Both the position numbers and the translations under genes were made by a program. 64,000 nt of DNA from contig NZ_CP059692.1 of assembly GCF_014058705.1 (NCBI RefSeq), forward strand, positions 2,671,001 through 2,735,000. The letters run 5' to 3'. Below the pieces are notes generated by a model. That model was not told the origin of the DNA. It did not search any database and saw nothing but the letters and a program-made list of their open reading frames with translations. The stretch comes from Aureimonas mangrovi. Its GTDB lineage: Bacteria > Pseudomonadota > Alphaproteobacteria > Rhizobiales > Rhizobiaceae. Below are positions 56,855 to 64,000 of the stretch, one piece after another; positions within the stretch are counted from its first letter, which is position 1; each line of letters begins with the position of its first letter.

Positions 56855-58261
56855 ATGCACGCACGGATCCAGAGCTTTCTTGCCGAGATCAGGGCAAGCT
56901 ACTGGTTCATTCCCGCCGCGATGGCACTTGCAGCCGCCCTTGCTGCGCTGGTCCTCGTCTCGCTCGACGCGCGTTTCGAAGCGGAGATCCGAGCCGCCCT
57001 GCCCTTTATCTTCGTGACGCAGGCCGACGGTGCGCGCGCGGTTCTCTCCGCCGTCGCCTCCTCGATGATCGGCGTCGCCGGCACGGTATTCTCCATCACC
57101 ATCGCCGCCGTCGTCTACGCCTCCGGAAATTACGGCCCGCGCATCCTGACGAACTTCATGAACGACAGGGGCAACCAGTTCACGCTGGGCACCTTCACGG
57201 CCACCTATCTCTACGCGCTCCTCGTCCTGCGCACCGTGCGCGCGCCATCGGGCGACGACGCCCCGGTGCAGGTCGATCCTTTCGTGCCGATCCTCGCCAC
57301 CTTCGGCGGCACGTTGCTCGCCATCGCCTCGGTCTGCGTCCTCATCTTCTTCATCCACCACGTGCCGTCCAATATCCACGTCTCGAATGTGGTCGCCGGG
57401 ATCGGCCGATCGCTCACGGGCAAGATCGCGGAGCGCTTTCCAAAGCGTCTCGGCATGCCGCCGCAGGAGCCGGCAGAGCGCGCTCGCGCGCTGTGGCAGC
57501 TTCCGCCGTCGCTCGCGCTGGAACCGTCGCTCGATCCGTCGGAACCGGCCCAGGCCGAGATCGAGGCGCAAGACACCGGCTACATCCAGATCATCGACGA
57601 GGATGCGCTGGTGGCGATCGCCAAACGCCACGAGGTGGTGGTGCGGCTTAACGTACGCCCGGGCGCCTTCCTGCACCCCGACCGAATCGTGTTCGACGTC
57701 TTTCCCATCGGGCGCGTGAGCGAAGAGCTGGCTGTAGAGCTGCGCGGGACCCTGGCGCTCGGCGCCAAGCGCACTTCGACGCACGACCTCCTGTTCCTCT
57801 TCGACGAACTGGTGGAGATCGGTGCGCGGGCGCTCTCCCCCGGCGTCAACGATCCTTACACGGCGGTCAACTGCATCGACTGGCTGGGCGCCGCGCTCGC
57901 CGACCTGGCCGGACGCGATGCGCCCGATCCGCTACGCCTCGACGAAGACGGACAGTTGCGCGTCGTCGCCCTGCCGCTCGACTTCGAGGCCTATCTCGAG
58001 CACTCTTTTGGCAATCTCAGGCAATATGCGGCGGCCGACATGATCGCGGGCGCACACTTCCTTGCGACGCTTGCCAAGATCGCCCGCAGCACCCACGATC
58101 CGATGCATCTGGCGGCGCTCCGCGCGATGGGCGATCGGATGATGGAGACGGCGCGCGACGGCCTGTCGGGACCTTCGCTAGCGCATCTGGAAAAGCGCGA
58201 GCGCGAACTGCACGCGACGCTCGTTCATCCCCGACGGCGCATCAGGCTCGGCAGCGCCTAG
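56855..58261 (+). CDS. DUF2254 membrane protein
   Basis: A 468-residue membrane protein with about four N-terminal helices ([77 protein letters not shown]) and a large cytoplasmic C-terminal domain ([37 protein letters not shown]). These match DUF2254, whose function is unknown. ATG 56855 follows GGGGGG. It sits on the opposite strand between ruvB and ybgC, whose stop and start it separates, and its TAG shares CTAG with the ruvB stop. Confidence 0.85.
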   Translation: MHARIQSFLAEIRASYWFIPAAMALAAALAALVLVSLDARFEAEIRAALPFIFVTQADGARAVLSAVASSMIGVAGTVFSITIAAVVYASGNYGPRILTNFMNDRGNQFTLGTFTATYLYALLVLRTVRAPSGDDAPVQVDPFVPILATFGGTLLAIASVCVLIFFIHHVPSNIHVSNVVAGIGRSLTGKIAERFPKRLGMPPQEPAERARALWQLPPSLALEPSLDPSEPAQAEIEAQDTGYIQIIDEDALVAIAKRHEVVVRLNVRPGAFLHPDRIVFDVFPIGRVSEELAVELRGTLALGAKRTSTHDLLFLFDELVEIGARALSPGVNDPYTAVNCIDWLGAALADLAGRDAPDPLRLDEDGQLRVVALPLDFEAYLEHSFGNLRQYAAADMIAGAHFLATLAKIARSTHDPMHLAALRAMGDRMMETARDGLSGPSLAHLEKRERELHATLVHPRRRIRLGSA

Positions 58262-59298
58262 CCTTCGCCCTCTTCGAAGAGGCTCGACTGGCTGCCCTGC
58301 CAGCCCCCGGGCACCGCCATGCCGATGTGCCTGAAGGCGTGCGGCGTCATCAGACGGCCGCGCGGCGTGCGCTGGATGAAGCCCTGCTGCAAGAGATAGG
58401 GCTCGACGATGTCCTCGATCGCGTCGCGCGGCTCGGACAGTGCCGCCGCGATCGTCTCGATTCCGACCGGACCGCCGCCGAAATTCAGCGCGATGAGGTC
58501 GAGATAGCGCCGGTCCAGTTGATCGAGACCGAGGCTGTCGACCTCCAGCCGCGACAAAGCCTCGTCGGCGATGCGCCGATCGACCTCGGCGACCTTGGCG
58601 ACATCGGCGAAATCGCGCACCCGGCGCAGGAGCCGGCCCGCGATGCGGGGCGTGCCGCGCGAGCGCCGTGCGATCTCGCGCGCGCCGTCCTCGCGCATGG
58701 CGAGCCCCATCAGCCGCGCGCCGCGCCTGACAATGTGTTCCAGTTCCTCGACCGTGTAGAAATTCAACCGCACCGGAATGCCGAAGCGATCACGCAGCGG
58801 CGTTGTCAGGAGCCCGATGCGCGTCGTCGCGGCGACCAGCGTGAACTTCGACAGGTCGATCTTCACCGAGCGCGCCGCCGGCCCCTCCCCGATGATGAGA
58901 TCGAGCTGGAAGTCCTCCATCGCCGGATAGAGGATCTCCTCGACGGCCGGGTTGAGGCGGTGGATCTCGTCGATGAAGAGGACGTCGCGCTCCTCCAGAT
59001 TGGTCAGAAGCGCAGCGAGGTCGCCGGCCTTGGCGATCACCGGCCCCGAGGTAGAGCGGAAGTTGACCCCCAGCTCCTTCGCCATGATCTGCGCGAGCGT
59101 CGTCTTGCCGAGGCCCGGCGGGCCGACGAAGAGAACGTGATCCAGCGCCTCGCCGCGCGTTCGCGCCGCCTCGATGAAGACCTTGAGATTGGCACGCGCC
59201 TGCGCCTGGCCGACAAAATCGTCCAGGCGCTGCGGACGCAGCGTGGCGTCGATGTCCTGCCCATGCTTTTCCGGCGTGATGATGCGGCTTTCGCTCAT
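58258..59298 (-). CDS. ruvB: Holliday junction branch migration ATPase RuvB
   Basis: AAA+ motor of 346 residues driving branch migration with RuvA. Walker [16 protein letters not shown], Walker [14 protein letters not shown], the arginine finger region [20 protein letters not shown]. Family N-terminus [20 protein letters not shown]. 52 bp after ruvA. Confidence 0.98.
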   Translation of the reverse strand: MSESRIITPEKHGQDIDATLRPQRLDDFVGQAQARANLKVFIEAARTRGEALDHVLFVGPPGLGKTTLAQIMAKELGVNFRSTSGPVIAKAGDLAALLTNLEERDVLFIDEIHRLNPAVEEILYPAMEDFQLDLIIGEGPAARSVKIDLSKFTLVAATTRIGLLTTPLRDRFGIPVRLNFYTVEELEHIVRRGARLMGLAMREDGAREIARRSRGTPRIAGRLLRRVRDFADVAKVAEVDRRIADEALSRLEVDSLGLDQLDRRYLDLIALNFGGGPVGIETIAAALSEPRDAIEDIVEPYLLQQGFIQRTPRGRLMTPHAFRHIGMAVPGGWQGSQSSLFEEGEG

Positions 59299-59350
59299 GG
59301 GACGCGGGAGTGGCCCGGCACGGCGACTCTGTCAACGACACGCGTCGTCC

Positions 59351-59971
59351 TCATCGGCTCAGCGCCTTCAGGGCGAGGCGGATGAGCGTAGCCGAAGATG
59401 CGCCCTCTCCGCCCTCCTTCACCGCGACGGCGACCGCGCCCGCCGCCTGGTCGCGCGCATAGCCGAGGTTGGCCAGCGCGGACACGGCATCGGCGATGGG
59501 CGCCGATGCCACGCCCTGCCCGATCTCGCGCTTCAGCCCGAAGCTCTCGATCTCCGCCGCGCCCGAGAAGGCCGGCGTCTTGTCCTTCAATTCGGCGACG
59601 ATGCGCGCGGCGACCTTCGGTCCGACGCCGGGCGCGCGCGCCACCATCGCCTTGTCCTGTAAAGCAACCGCATTGGCGAGATCGTCCGTCGAGAGCGTGC
59701 CGATCACCGCGAGCGCCACCTTGGCCCCCACCCCTTGGACGTTCTGCAGGAGGCGGAACCAGCCGCGCTCGGCTTCCGTGGCGAAGCCGTAGAGGCGGAT
59801 CATGTCCTCGCGCACATAGGTCTCGATGAAGAGGATGGCCGCCTCGCCGACGCCGCCCAGCGCAGACAGCGTGCGCGCGCCGCAGAAGGCGACGTAGCCG
59901 ACGCCGTGAACGTCGACGACGACGTGATCCTCACCGATCTCGTCGACCGTGCCTTTCAATTTGCCGATCAC
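59351..59971 (-). CDS. ruvA: Holliday junction DNA-binding protein RuvA
   Basis: 206-residue RuvA with OB-fold ([20 protein letters not shown]), helix-hairpin-helix segments ([39 protein letters not shown]) and a C-terminal RuvB-binding domain. Starts with GTG at 59971, overlapping the vapC stop by 4 bases, so it may be translationally coupled to the toxin gene. Confidence 0.97.
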   Translation of the reverse strand: MIGKLKGTVDEIGEDHVVVDVHGVGYVAFCGARTLSALGGVGEAAILFIETYVREDMIRLYGFATEAERGWFRLLQNVQGVGAKVALAVIGTLSTDDLANAVALQDKAMVARAPGVGPKVAARIVAELKDKTPAFSGAAEIESFGLKREIGQGVASAPIADAVSALANLGYARDQAAGAVAVAVKEGGEGASSATLIRLALKALSR

Positions 59972-60393
59972 GGGTGGGTCTCCGGGCTGACGATGGCGAG
60001 GTCGGGAAAATAGTCGCGGTAGCGCGAGCCGTCGCGCGTCAGAAGGCGGTGGCCGGCGACCAGCGCATGCGCGCCGATCAGGAAGTCCGGCAGCGTGCGC
60101 TCCCGCCGCCCGCCGCGCTCGCGATAGCGGCGATGCGCCTGGCCGGCAGGGTAAGCGGCGGCGAAGGGGAGCGGCTCTTCCACGACGTCGAACGGCCTGA
60201 GAAGTTCGCGCAGTTCGCGCTCGCTCTCATAGGGTTGCGTGACTTCCGTCCAGGCGATGGCACTCACACAGACGCGTCCGTGCTCAACCGCATCGAGAAG
60301 TCTCTCCATCGACCAGTCGCGATGACAGGACACAGAATTGCGCGCGAAGAGATCGATGATGACGTTGGAATCAACGAGGGTCGAAATCGTCAC
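59968..60393 (-). CDS. vapC: VapC-family PIN-domain toxin
   Basis: PIN-domain ribonuclease toxin of 141 residues. Acidic active-site residues visible: first D in [11 protein letters not shown] near residue 8, E in AIAWTEV near 50, and two late acidic positions in [14 protein letters not shown] and [12 protein letters not shown] 60393 overlaps vapB by 23 bases. Its stop overlaps the ruvA start, placing it inside the ruv operon. VapC toxins cleave tRNA or rRNA; the target is unknown here. Confidence 0.9.
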   Translation of the reverse strand: MTISTLVDSNVIIDLFARNSVSCHRDWSMERLLDAVEHGRVCVSAIAWTEVTQPYESERELRELLRPFDVVEEPLPFAAAYPAGQAHRRYRERGGRRERTLPDFLIGAHALVAGHRLLTRDGSRYRDYFPDLAIVSPETHP

Positions 60394-60646
60394 GCGGTCC
60401 CCTGATCCATTCCATGTACTCGTCCGTCGTCCTGCCCCCCAGATCAAGCGTCCCCCGCACGCTTTCGAGATAGCGCGCCAGGCGTTCACGACGTTCATCC
60501 ACGGTTTCCGACACCTCGTCGTTTCGGACAAGTTCTACGACGCTGCCCTCGCGCTCCACGAAATCGACTTCGCTGCCCGGACCGATGCCGAGCTTGTCGC
60601 GGATGGGCTTGGGGATCGTGACCTGGCCTTTCTCCGTCACGCGCAT
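60371..60646 (-). CDS. vapB: VapB-type antitoxin (AbrB/MazE fold)
   Basis: 91-residue antitoxin with a swapped-hairpin AbrB DNA-binding domain (MRVTEKGQVTIPKPIRDKLG; GSEVDFVEREGSVVELV) and a C-terminal toxin-binding tail ([14 protein letters not shown]). Overlaps vapC. A perfect 9-base inverted repeat lies 15 bp upstream, the expected autorepression operator. Confidence 0.9.
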   Translation of the reverse strand: MRVTEKGQVTIPKPIRDKLGIGPGSEVDFVEREGSVVELVRNDEVSETVDERRERLARYLESVRGTLDLGGRTTDEYMEWIRGPRDDFDPR

Positions 60647-60660
60647 GCAAGAGACTCACA

Positions 60661-60683
60661 GGTAATACCGGATTGGTATTACC
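60661..60683. promoter_or_regulatory. VapB operator: GGTAATACC-N5-GGTATTACC
   Basis: A perfect 9-bp inverted repeat with a 5-base spacer, 15 bases upstream of the vapB start and between ruvC and vapB. Position and symmetry fit an AbrB-type antitoxin operator. Confidence 0.75.
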
Positions 60684-60714
60684 TACGCCCATCAACAGAA
60701 CAAGTCAAGAACAT

Positions 60715-61233
60715 CTACAGCCCGGCGAGGGTCGCGCGCGCCTGCGCCGACTGCCGATGGTGGCTGTGGCAGATCGCGATGGCGATGGCATCCGCCGCGT
60801 CATCGGTATCGAACGTCGCCTTCGGCATCAGAACCCTCACCATCATATGGATCTGCTTCTTGTCGCCATGGCCGACGCCGATGACCGCCTTCTTCACCGC
60901 GTTCGGCGCATATTCGGCGACAGGCAGACCAGCGATCGCCGGCACCAGCATGGCGACACCGCGCGCCTGGCCGAGCTTCAGCGTCGCCGTCGCGTCCTTG
61001 TTCACAAAGGTTTGCTCGACGGCCGCCTCGTGCGGATGGTGCTCATGAATGATGGACGCCAGTCCGTCATGGAGCTGGCGAAGACGCGAAGCGAGGTCGA
61101 GCTTGTTGTCGGACGTCACGGTGCCGCTGGCAACGAAGCGCAGCGAATTACCGAGCGTCTCGACGACGCCCCAGCCGGTCCGCCGAAGGCCCGGATCGAT
61201 GCCGACAATGCGAATGACGCGCTCCTGTAACAA
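60715..61233 (-). CDS. ruvC: Holliday junction resolvase RuvC
   Basis: Endonuclease of 172 residues that cuts Holliday junctions. Catalytic acids: D in [18 protein letters not shown] in [12 protein letters not shown], and the late pair in [17 protein letters not shown] at 61233 is proposed as start because it gives the usual length; a GTG at 61311 would add 26 atypical residues. vapBC and then ruvA follow. Confidence 0.93.
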   Translation of the reverse strand: MLQERVIRIVGIDPGLRRTGWGVVETLGNSLRFVASGTVTSDNKLDLASRLRQLHDGLASIIHEHHPHEAAVEQTFVNKDATATLKLGQARGVAMLVPAIAGLPVAEYAPNAVKKAVIGVGHGDKKQIHMMVRVLMPKATFDTDDAADAIAIAICHSHHRQSAQARATLAGL

Positions 61234-61370
61234 TTGCTTAACCCTTGCCTTACCCGAATCGCTATGAATTGGACAGACAAAGAGTGAACGAAAAGAAAAC
61301 GGATCGGGCACACGTCACCTTGCGGTGATGAGCCTTTGGCACGGCGTGCGCAAAGCCCATCTTCAACGCC

Positions 61371-62402
61371 ATGAATCGACGCCGCTTCCTCATCACGGCC
61401 GCGCTCGCGGGCGCCGCCTATCCGCTGCCGGCCTTTGCGCAGGGAACGCCCGACCCGTTCCCGGATGCGGTCGAGCGGGCGGGCGCGTTTTCGAACCTGC
61501 GCACCCTGCTGATCGCACAGGGCGGCGAAACCCTCATCGATGAAGGTTTCGGCGGTTATCGAACCGACCGGGCGACGAATATCAAATCCGCATCGAAATC
61601 GCTGATTTCACTCCTCGTCGGCATCGCCATCGACCGCGAGATCCTGGAGAGCGCGGACCAGCCGATCGCCGAGTTCCTGCGGCGGGATTTTCCCGCTGAT
61701 GCCGATCCGCGTCTGTCCGAAATCACCATCGGCAATCTGCTGTCCATGCAGGCCGGGCTCGACCGAACGTCCGGCGGCAATTATGGCGGCTGGATCGCCA
61801 GCGGCAACTGGGTGCGCAACGCGCTGGCGCGACCCTTCGTCGATGAGCCCGGCGGCAACATGCTTTACTCCACCGGTTCGACGCATCTTCTCTCCGCCAT
61901 CCTGACACGCGCAGCAGAGCGGCCGACACGTGAACTCGCCCGTGAATGGCTGCGGCCGGCCGGCGTCGAAGTGACGGGCTGGGAGCGCGATCCGCAGGGG
62001 ATCGATCTCGGCGGCAACCAGACGGCGATGACGCCGCGCTCGCTTCTCGCCTTCGGCGAGCTTTACCGGCGGCGCGGCGTGGCGGCAGACGGCACGCGGA
62101 TCGTCTCGGAAGACTGGATCGACGAAAGCTGGACGCGGCGCACGCGCTCGCGCTTCCAGAACGCCGACTATGGCTATGGCTGGTTCATGGCGCGCTTTGG
62201 CGGGGCGGATGGCTATTACGGCTGGGGCTATGGCGGGCAGATGATCTACGTCTTCCCGAGCCTCGACCTCACCGTTGCGATCACTTCGGACGAGACGATG
62301 CCGTCCGGGCGCGGCGGCTACGTGCAGGATCTGCACCGCCTCGTAGCCGAGGCAATCGTGCCGCCCGCACGCGAGCGGGCCGCGGCAAGCGCCCGAGGCT
62401 GA
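61371..62402 (+). CDS. Secreted serine hydrolase, beta-lactamase (class C) fold
   Basis: 343 residues with an N-terminal twin-arginine-type signal (NRRRFLITAALAGAAYPLPA). Class C/esterase motifs: SxxK as SASKSL near residue 70, Y-S-T-G near 166, and a C-terminal GWGYGGQ. Such enzymes include esterases, D-aminopeptidases and penicillin-binding homologues; the substrate is unknown. Its stop abuts the stop of the convergent SleB-like gene with no gap. Confidence 0.88.
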   Translation: MNRRRFLITAALAGAAYPLPAFAQGTPDPFPDAVERAGAFSNLRTLLIAQGGETLIDEGFGGYRTDRATNIKSASKSLISLLVGIAIDREILESADQPIAEFLRRDFPADADPRLSEITIGNLLSMQAGLDRTSGGNYGGWIASGNWVRNALARPFVDEPGGNMLYSTGSTHLLSAILTRAAERPTRELAREWLRPAGVEVTGWERDPQGIDLGGNQTAMTPRSLLAFGELYRRRGVAADGTRIVSEDWIDESWTRRTRSRFQNADYGYGWFMARFGGADGYYGWGYGGQMIYVFPSLDLTVAITSDETMPSGRGGYVQDLHRLVAEAIVPPARERAAASARG

Positions 62403-63053
62403 TCAGCGGGCTCCGTCCGAGCGGATCAAATCCTCGATAGACATCGGCGCGAGGCTGGAGGCTGCAACGGGGACGGCGACCGCACGCGGTGCCGACCTTG
62501 CCGGGGCCGACGGTGCCGCCGATGCCGAAACACGCGAACGGGACGCCGGTGCGGCGACCGCCCCTCCCTGGCGCTGGCGGACCTGTTCCTGCGTCACCGA
62601 AGCGTCCCTGCGCTTCTCGTAGAAGGCGTTGCCGCCCGCGATCGCGACGTAGTGCATGTTGTTGTACGGAAACGAGTAGCCGGCGGTGTGGAAGAACATC
62701 GAGCGCCGGCCGACATCGCCGTGACGCGCGCCGCGCATCACCTTCTGCGCTGTCTCCATCGCAAGATCGCGGCCCTTGGCCATGTCGCGCGTCAGGACGC
62801 CCGGCGCGAACTGGTTCTTCTGGCCGACGACGCCACAGATGGTGTCGGGGAAGTCCGGCGAGTTGACGCGGTTCATCACCACGGTCCCGACCGCGATCAT
62901 CCCCTCCTCGCTCGAACGGTTGCTCTCGAAATACATCGCGCGCGCCATGCACTCCTGCTGGCTCATGCCCCGGCCCGTGGGCTTGCTGGCGCAGGCAGAG
63001 AGGATGGCGAGGCAGGAAAGAGCCAGGACGTTCCGCGCGAGACGCATGGACAT
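62403..63053 (-). CDS. Cell-wall hydrolase, SleB/Hydrolase_2 family (lipoprotein)
   Basis: 216 residues. Lipobox AILSAC near residue 21, then a Hydrolase_2 domain (ECMARAMYFESNRSSEEGMI, conserved E in YFES; GTVVMNRVNSPDFPDTICGV; KNQFAPGVL) found in spore-cortex and lytic enzymes. C-terminal tail is Ala/Pro/Ser-rich. It likely trims peptidoglycan at the outer membrane. Convergent and abutting the serine hydrolase; yebC lies 172 bp upstream. Confidence 0.86.
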   Translation of the reverse strand: MSMRLARNVLALSCLAILSACASKPTGRGMSQQECMARAMYFESNRSSEEGMIAVGTVVMNRVNSPDFPDTICGVVGQKNQFAPGVLTRDMAKGRDLAMETAQKVMRGARHGDVGRRSMFFHTAGYSFPYNNMHYVAIAGGNAFYEKRRDASVTQEQVRQRQGGAVAAPASRSRVSASAAPSAPARSAPRAVAVPVAASSLAPMSIEDLIRSDGAR

Positions 63054-63104
63054 GGATCGGGCCGCCGATGGTTGGACAGGCCCCGATTATCGTTCCATCA
63101 ATCC

Positions 63105-63116
63105 TAACAGAGCGTT
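63105..63116. promoter_or_regulatory. TAACAGAGCGTT element upstream of SleB-like gene
   Basis: The same 12-mer as in the box at 45362-45376 and nearly the same as that at 56117-56131. It lies 51-63 bases before the start at 63053. Confidence 0.4.
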
Positions 63117-63225
63117 GCCGAGCGGCGTCACGACGCGCGCTCCGCAACCCACCGAGCTCGGCGTCCCCCGCTCATAAAGTCCAAATAACGCATCGTACCG
63201 GAATGAAACCTCCGCCCGTCTCGCC

Positions 63226-63975
63226 TCAGGCGGCCGAGAGCTTGGCCATAACCGCGTCGTCCACCTCGAAGTTCGCGTAGACGTTCTGGACGTCGTCGTC
63301 GTCATCGAGATTGGCGATGAGGCGCAGAACCGACTGCGCCTTCTCCTCGTCGACCGGGGTGCCGGTCTGCGGGCGCCAGATGGCCTTCACGCTCTCGGCC
63401 TCGCCGAGGCTCTTCTCGAGCGCGGCCGAAACCTCGCCGAGATCCTCGAAGGCGGTGATGATGCGGTGCCCGTCCGCGTCAGACTGCACGTCGTCGGCAC
63501 CGGCCTCGATCGCGGCCTCCATCACCTTGTCCGCATCGCCGACGGTCACGGGAAAGACGATCTCGCCGACGCGGTCGAACATGAAGGCGACGGAGCCCGT
63601 CTCGCCGAGCGCGCCCCCGGACTTGGTGAAGTAGGAGCGCACGTTGGAGGCGGTGCGGTTGCGGTTGTCCGTCAGCGCCTCGACGATGACGGCGACGCCG
63701 CCGGGCCCGTAGCCCTCGTAGCGGACCTCGTCGTAGTTCTCGGTGTCGCCGCCGGCCGCCTTCTTGATGGCGCGGTCGATGTTGTCCTTGGGCATGGACT
63801 GCGCCTTGGCGTTGTTCACCGCCAGGCGCAGGCGCGGGTTCATGTCCGGGTCGGGCAGGCCGGCCTTGGCGGCCACGGTGATTTCGCGCGCGAGCTTCGA
63901 GAACATCTTGGAGCGCACCGCGTCCTGCCGGCCCTTGCGGTGCATGATGTTCTTGAATTGGGAATGACCGGCCAT
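63226..63975 (-). CDS. yebC: YebC/PmpR-family protein
   Basis: 249-residue YebC/TACO1-type protein. Family N-terminus [20 protein letters not shown], then [36 protein letters not shown] and [20 protein letters not shown]. Members have been described as transcription regulators and, more recently, as helpers for translating proline-rich stretches. Adjacent to ruv genes in many bacteria. Upstream bases 63976-64000 hold the likely ribosome binding site. Confidence 0.95.
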   Translation of the reverse strand: MAGHSQFKNIMHRKGRQDAVRSKMFSKLAREITVAAKAGLPDPDMNPRLRLAVNNAKAQSMPKDNIDRAIKKAAGGDTENYDEVRYEGYGPGGVAVIVEALTDNRNRTASNVRSYFTKSGGALGETGSVAFMFDRVGEIVFPVTVGDADKVMEAAIEAGADDVQSDADGHRIITAFEDLGEVSAALEKSLGEAESVKAIWRPQTGTPVDEEKAQSVLRLIANLDDDDDVQNVYANFEVDDAVMAKLSAA

Positions 63976-64000
63976 CGGGCACCTTGCTTGGAAGAAACGG

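Overview
The window is a high-GC chromosomal segment from an alphaproteobacterium. It is most likely from the Hyphomicrobiales (Rhizobiales): it carries ctrA next to chpT and an eipA/DUF1134 gene, a succinoglycan-type exo cluster, Omp25-like outer-membrane proteins, a cobalamin riboswitch driving btuBFCD, and the order tolQRAB-pal-cpoB-tilS-ftsH-glmM. The genus cannot be fixed from the sequence alone; a marine or plant-associated member is a guess. No insertion sequences, integrases, prophage genes or CRISPR arrays were seen.

Layout. (1) 0.1-3.7 kb: cell-cycle and envelope control, with fliJ divergent from ctrA, a degenerate receiver-domain protein, chpT and eipA. (2) 4.0-5.8 kb: an unnamed membrane-anchored coiled-coil protein whose end overlaps a convergent SpoU/TrmH-type RNA methyltransferase. 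(3) 5.9-10.8 kb: cobalamin riboswitch and the overlapping B12 import operon btuB-btuF-btuC-btuD, then a PP1-like phosphatase. (4) 12.1-32.3 kb: a nearly complete succinoglycan-type exopolysaccharide locus in three blocks: exoY-exoF-exoQ-GT2-exoW (+); exoV-exoT-exoH-like and exoN (-); exoU-like, exoB, exoK, exoL, exoA, exoM, exoO, exoP (+). (5) 32.5-36.9 kb: tRNA-Glu(CTC), a small membrane protein, rluD, rpoH and a large unnamed membrane protein. (6) 36.9-42.3 kb: purA, an EamA permease, and serC-serA with a two-hairpin serC leader. (7) 42.4-45.3 kb: small basic and DUF1236 proteins and two Omp25-like barrels. (8) 45.4-56.6 kb: glmM, ftsH, tilS, cpoB, pal, tolB, tolA, tolR, tolQ, ybgC, all on the minus strand. 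(9) 56.8-64 kb: ruvB, ruvA, ruvC and yebC on the minus strand, interrupted by a DUF2254 gene, a vapBC toxin-antitoxin pair, a serine hydrolase and a SleB-type hydrolase.

How the genes fit together. The exo genes cover precursor supply (exoN, exoB), repeat-unit assembly (exoY, A, L, M, O, U-like, W and one extra GT2), decoration (exoV, exoH-like), flipping and polymerisation (exoT, exoQ), export control (exoF, exoP) and chain trimming (exoK). The CtrA phosphorelay parts, the Omp25-like proteins, Tol-Pal and EipA are all envelope or division functions. CtrA-like half-sites and a recurring TAACAG(A/G)GCGTT element lie in front of several of them, so cell-cycle co-control is a reasonable but untested reading. 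The most unusual points are vapBC with its own perfect operator inside the ruv operon, a receiver lacking its phospho-acceptor beside ctrA/chpT, matching dyads in two exo promoter regions, and a 54-residue membrane protein inside the exo locus.
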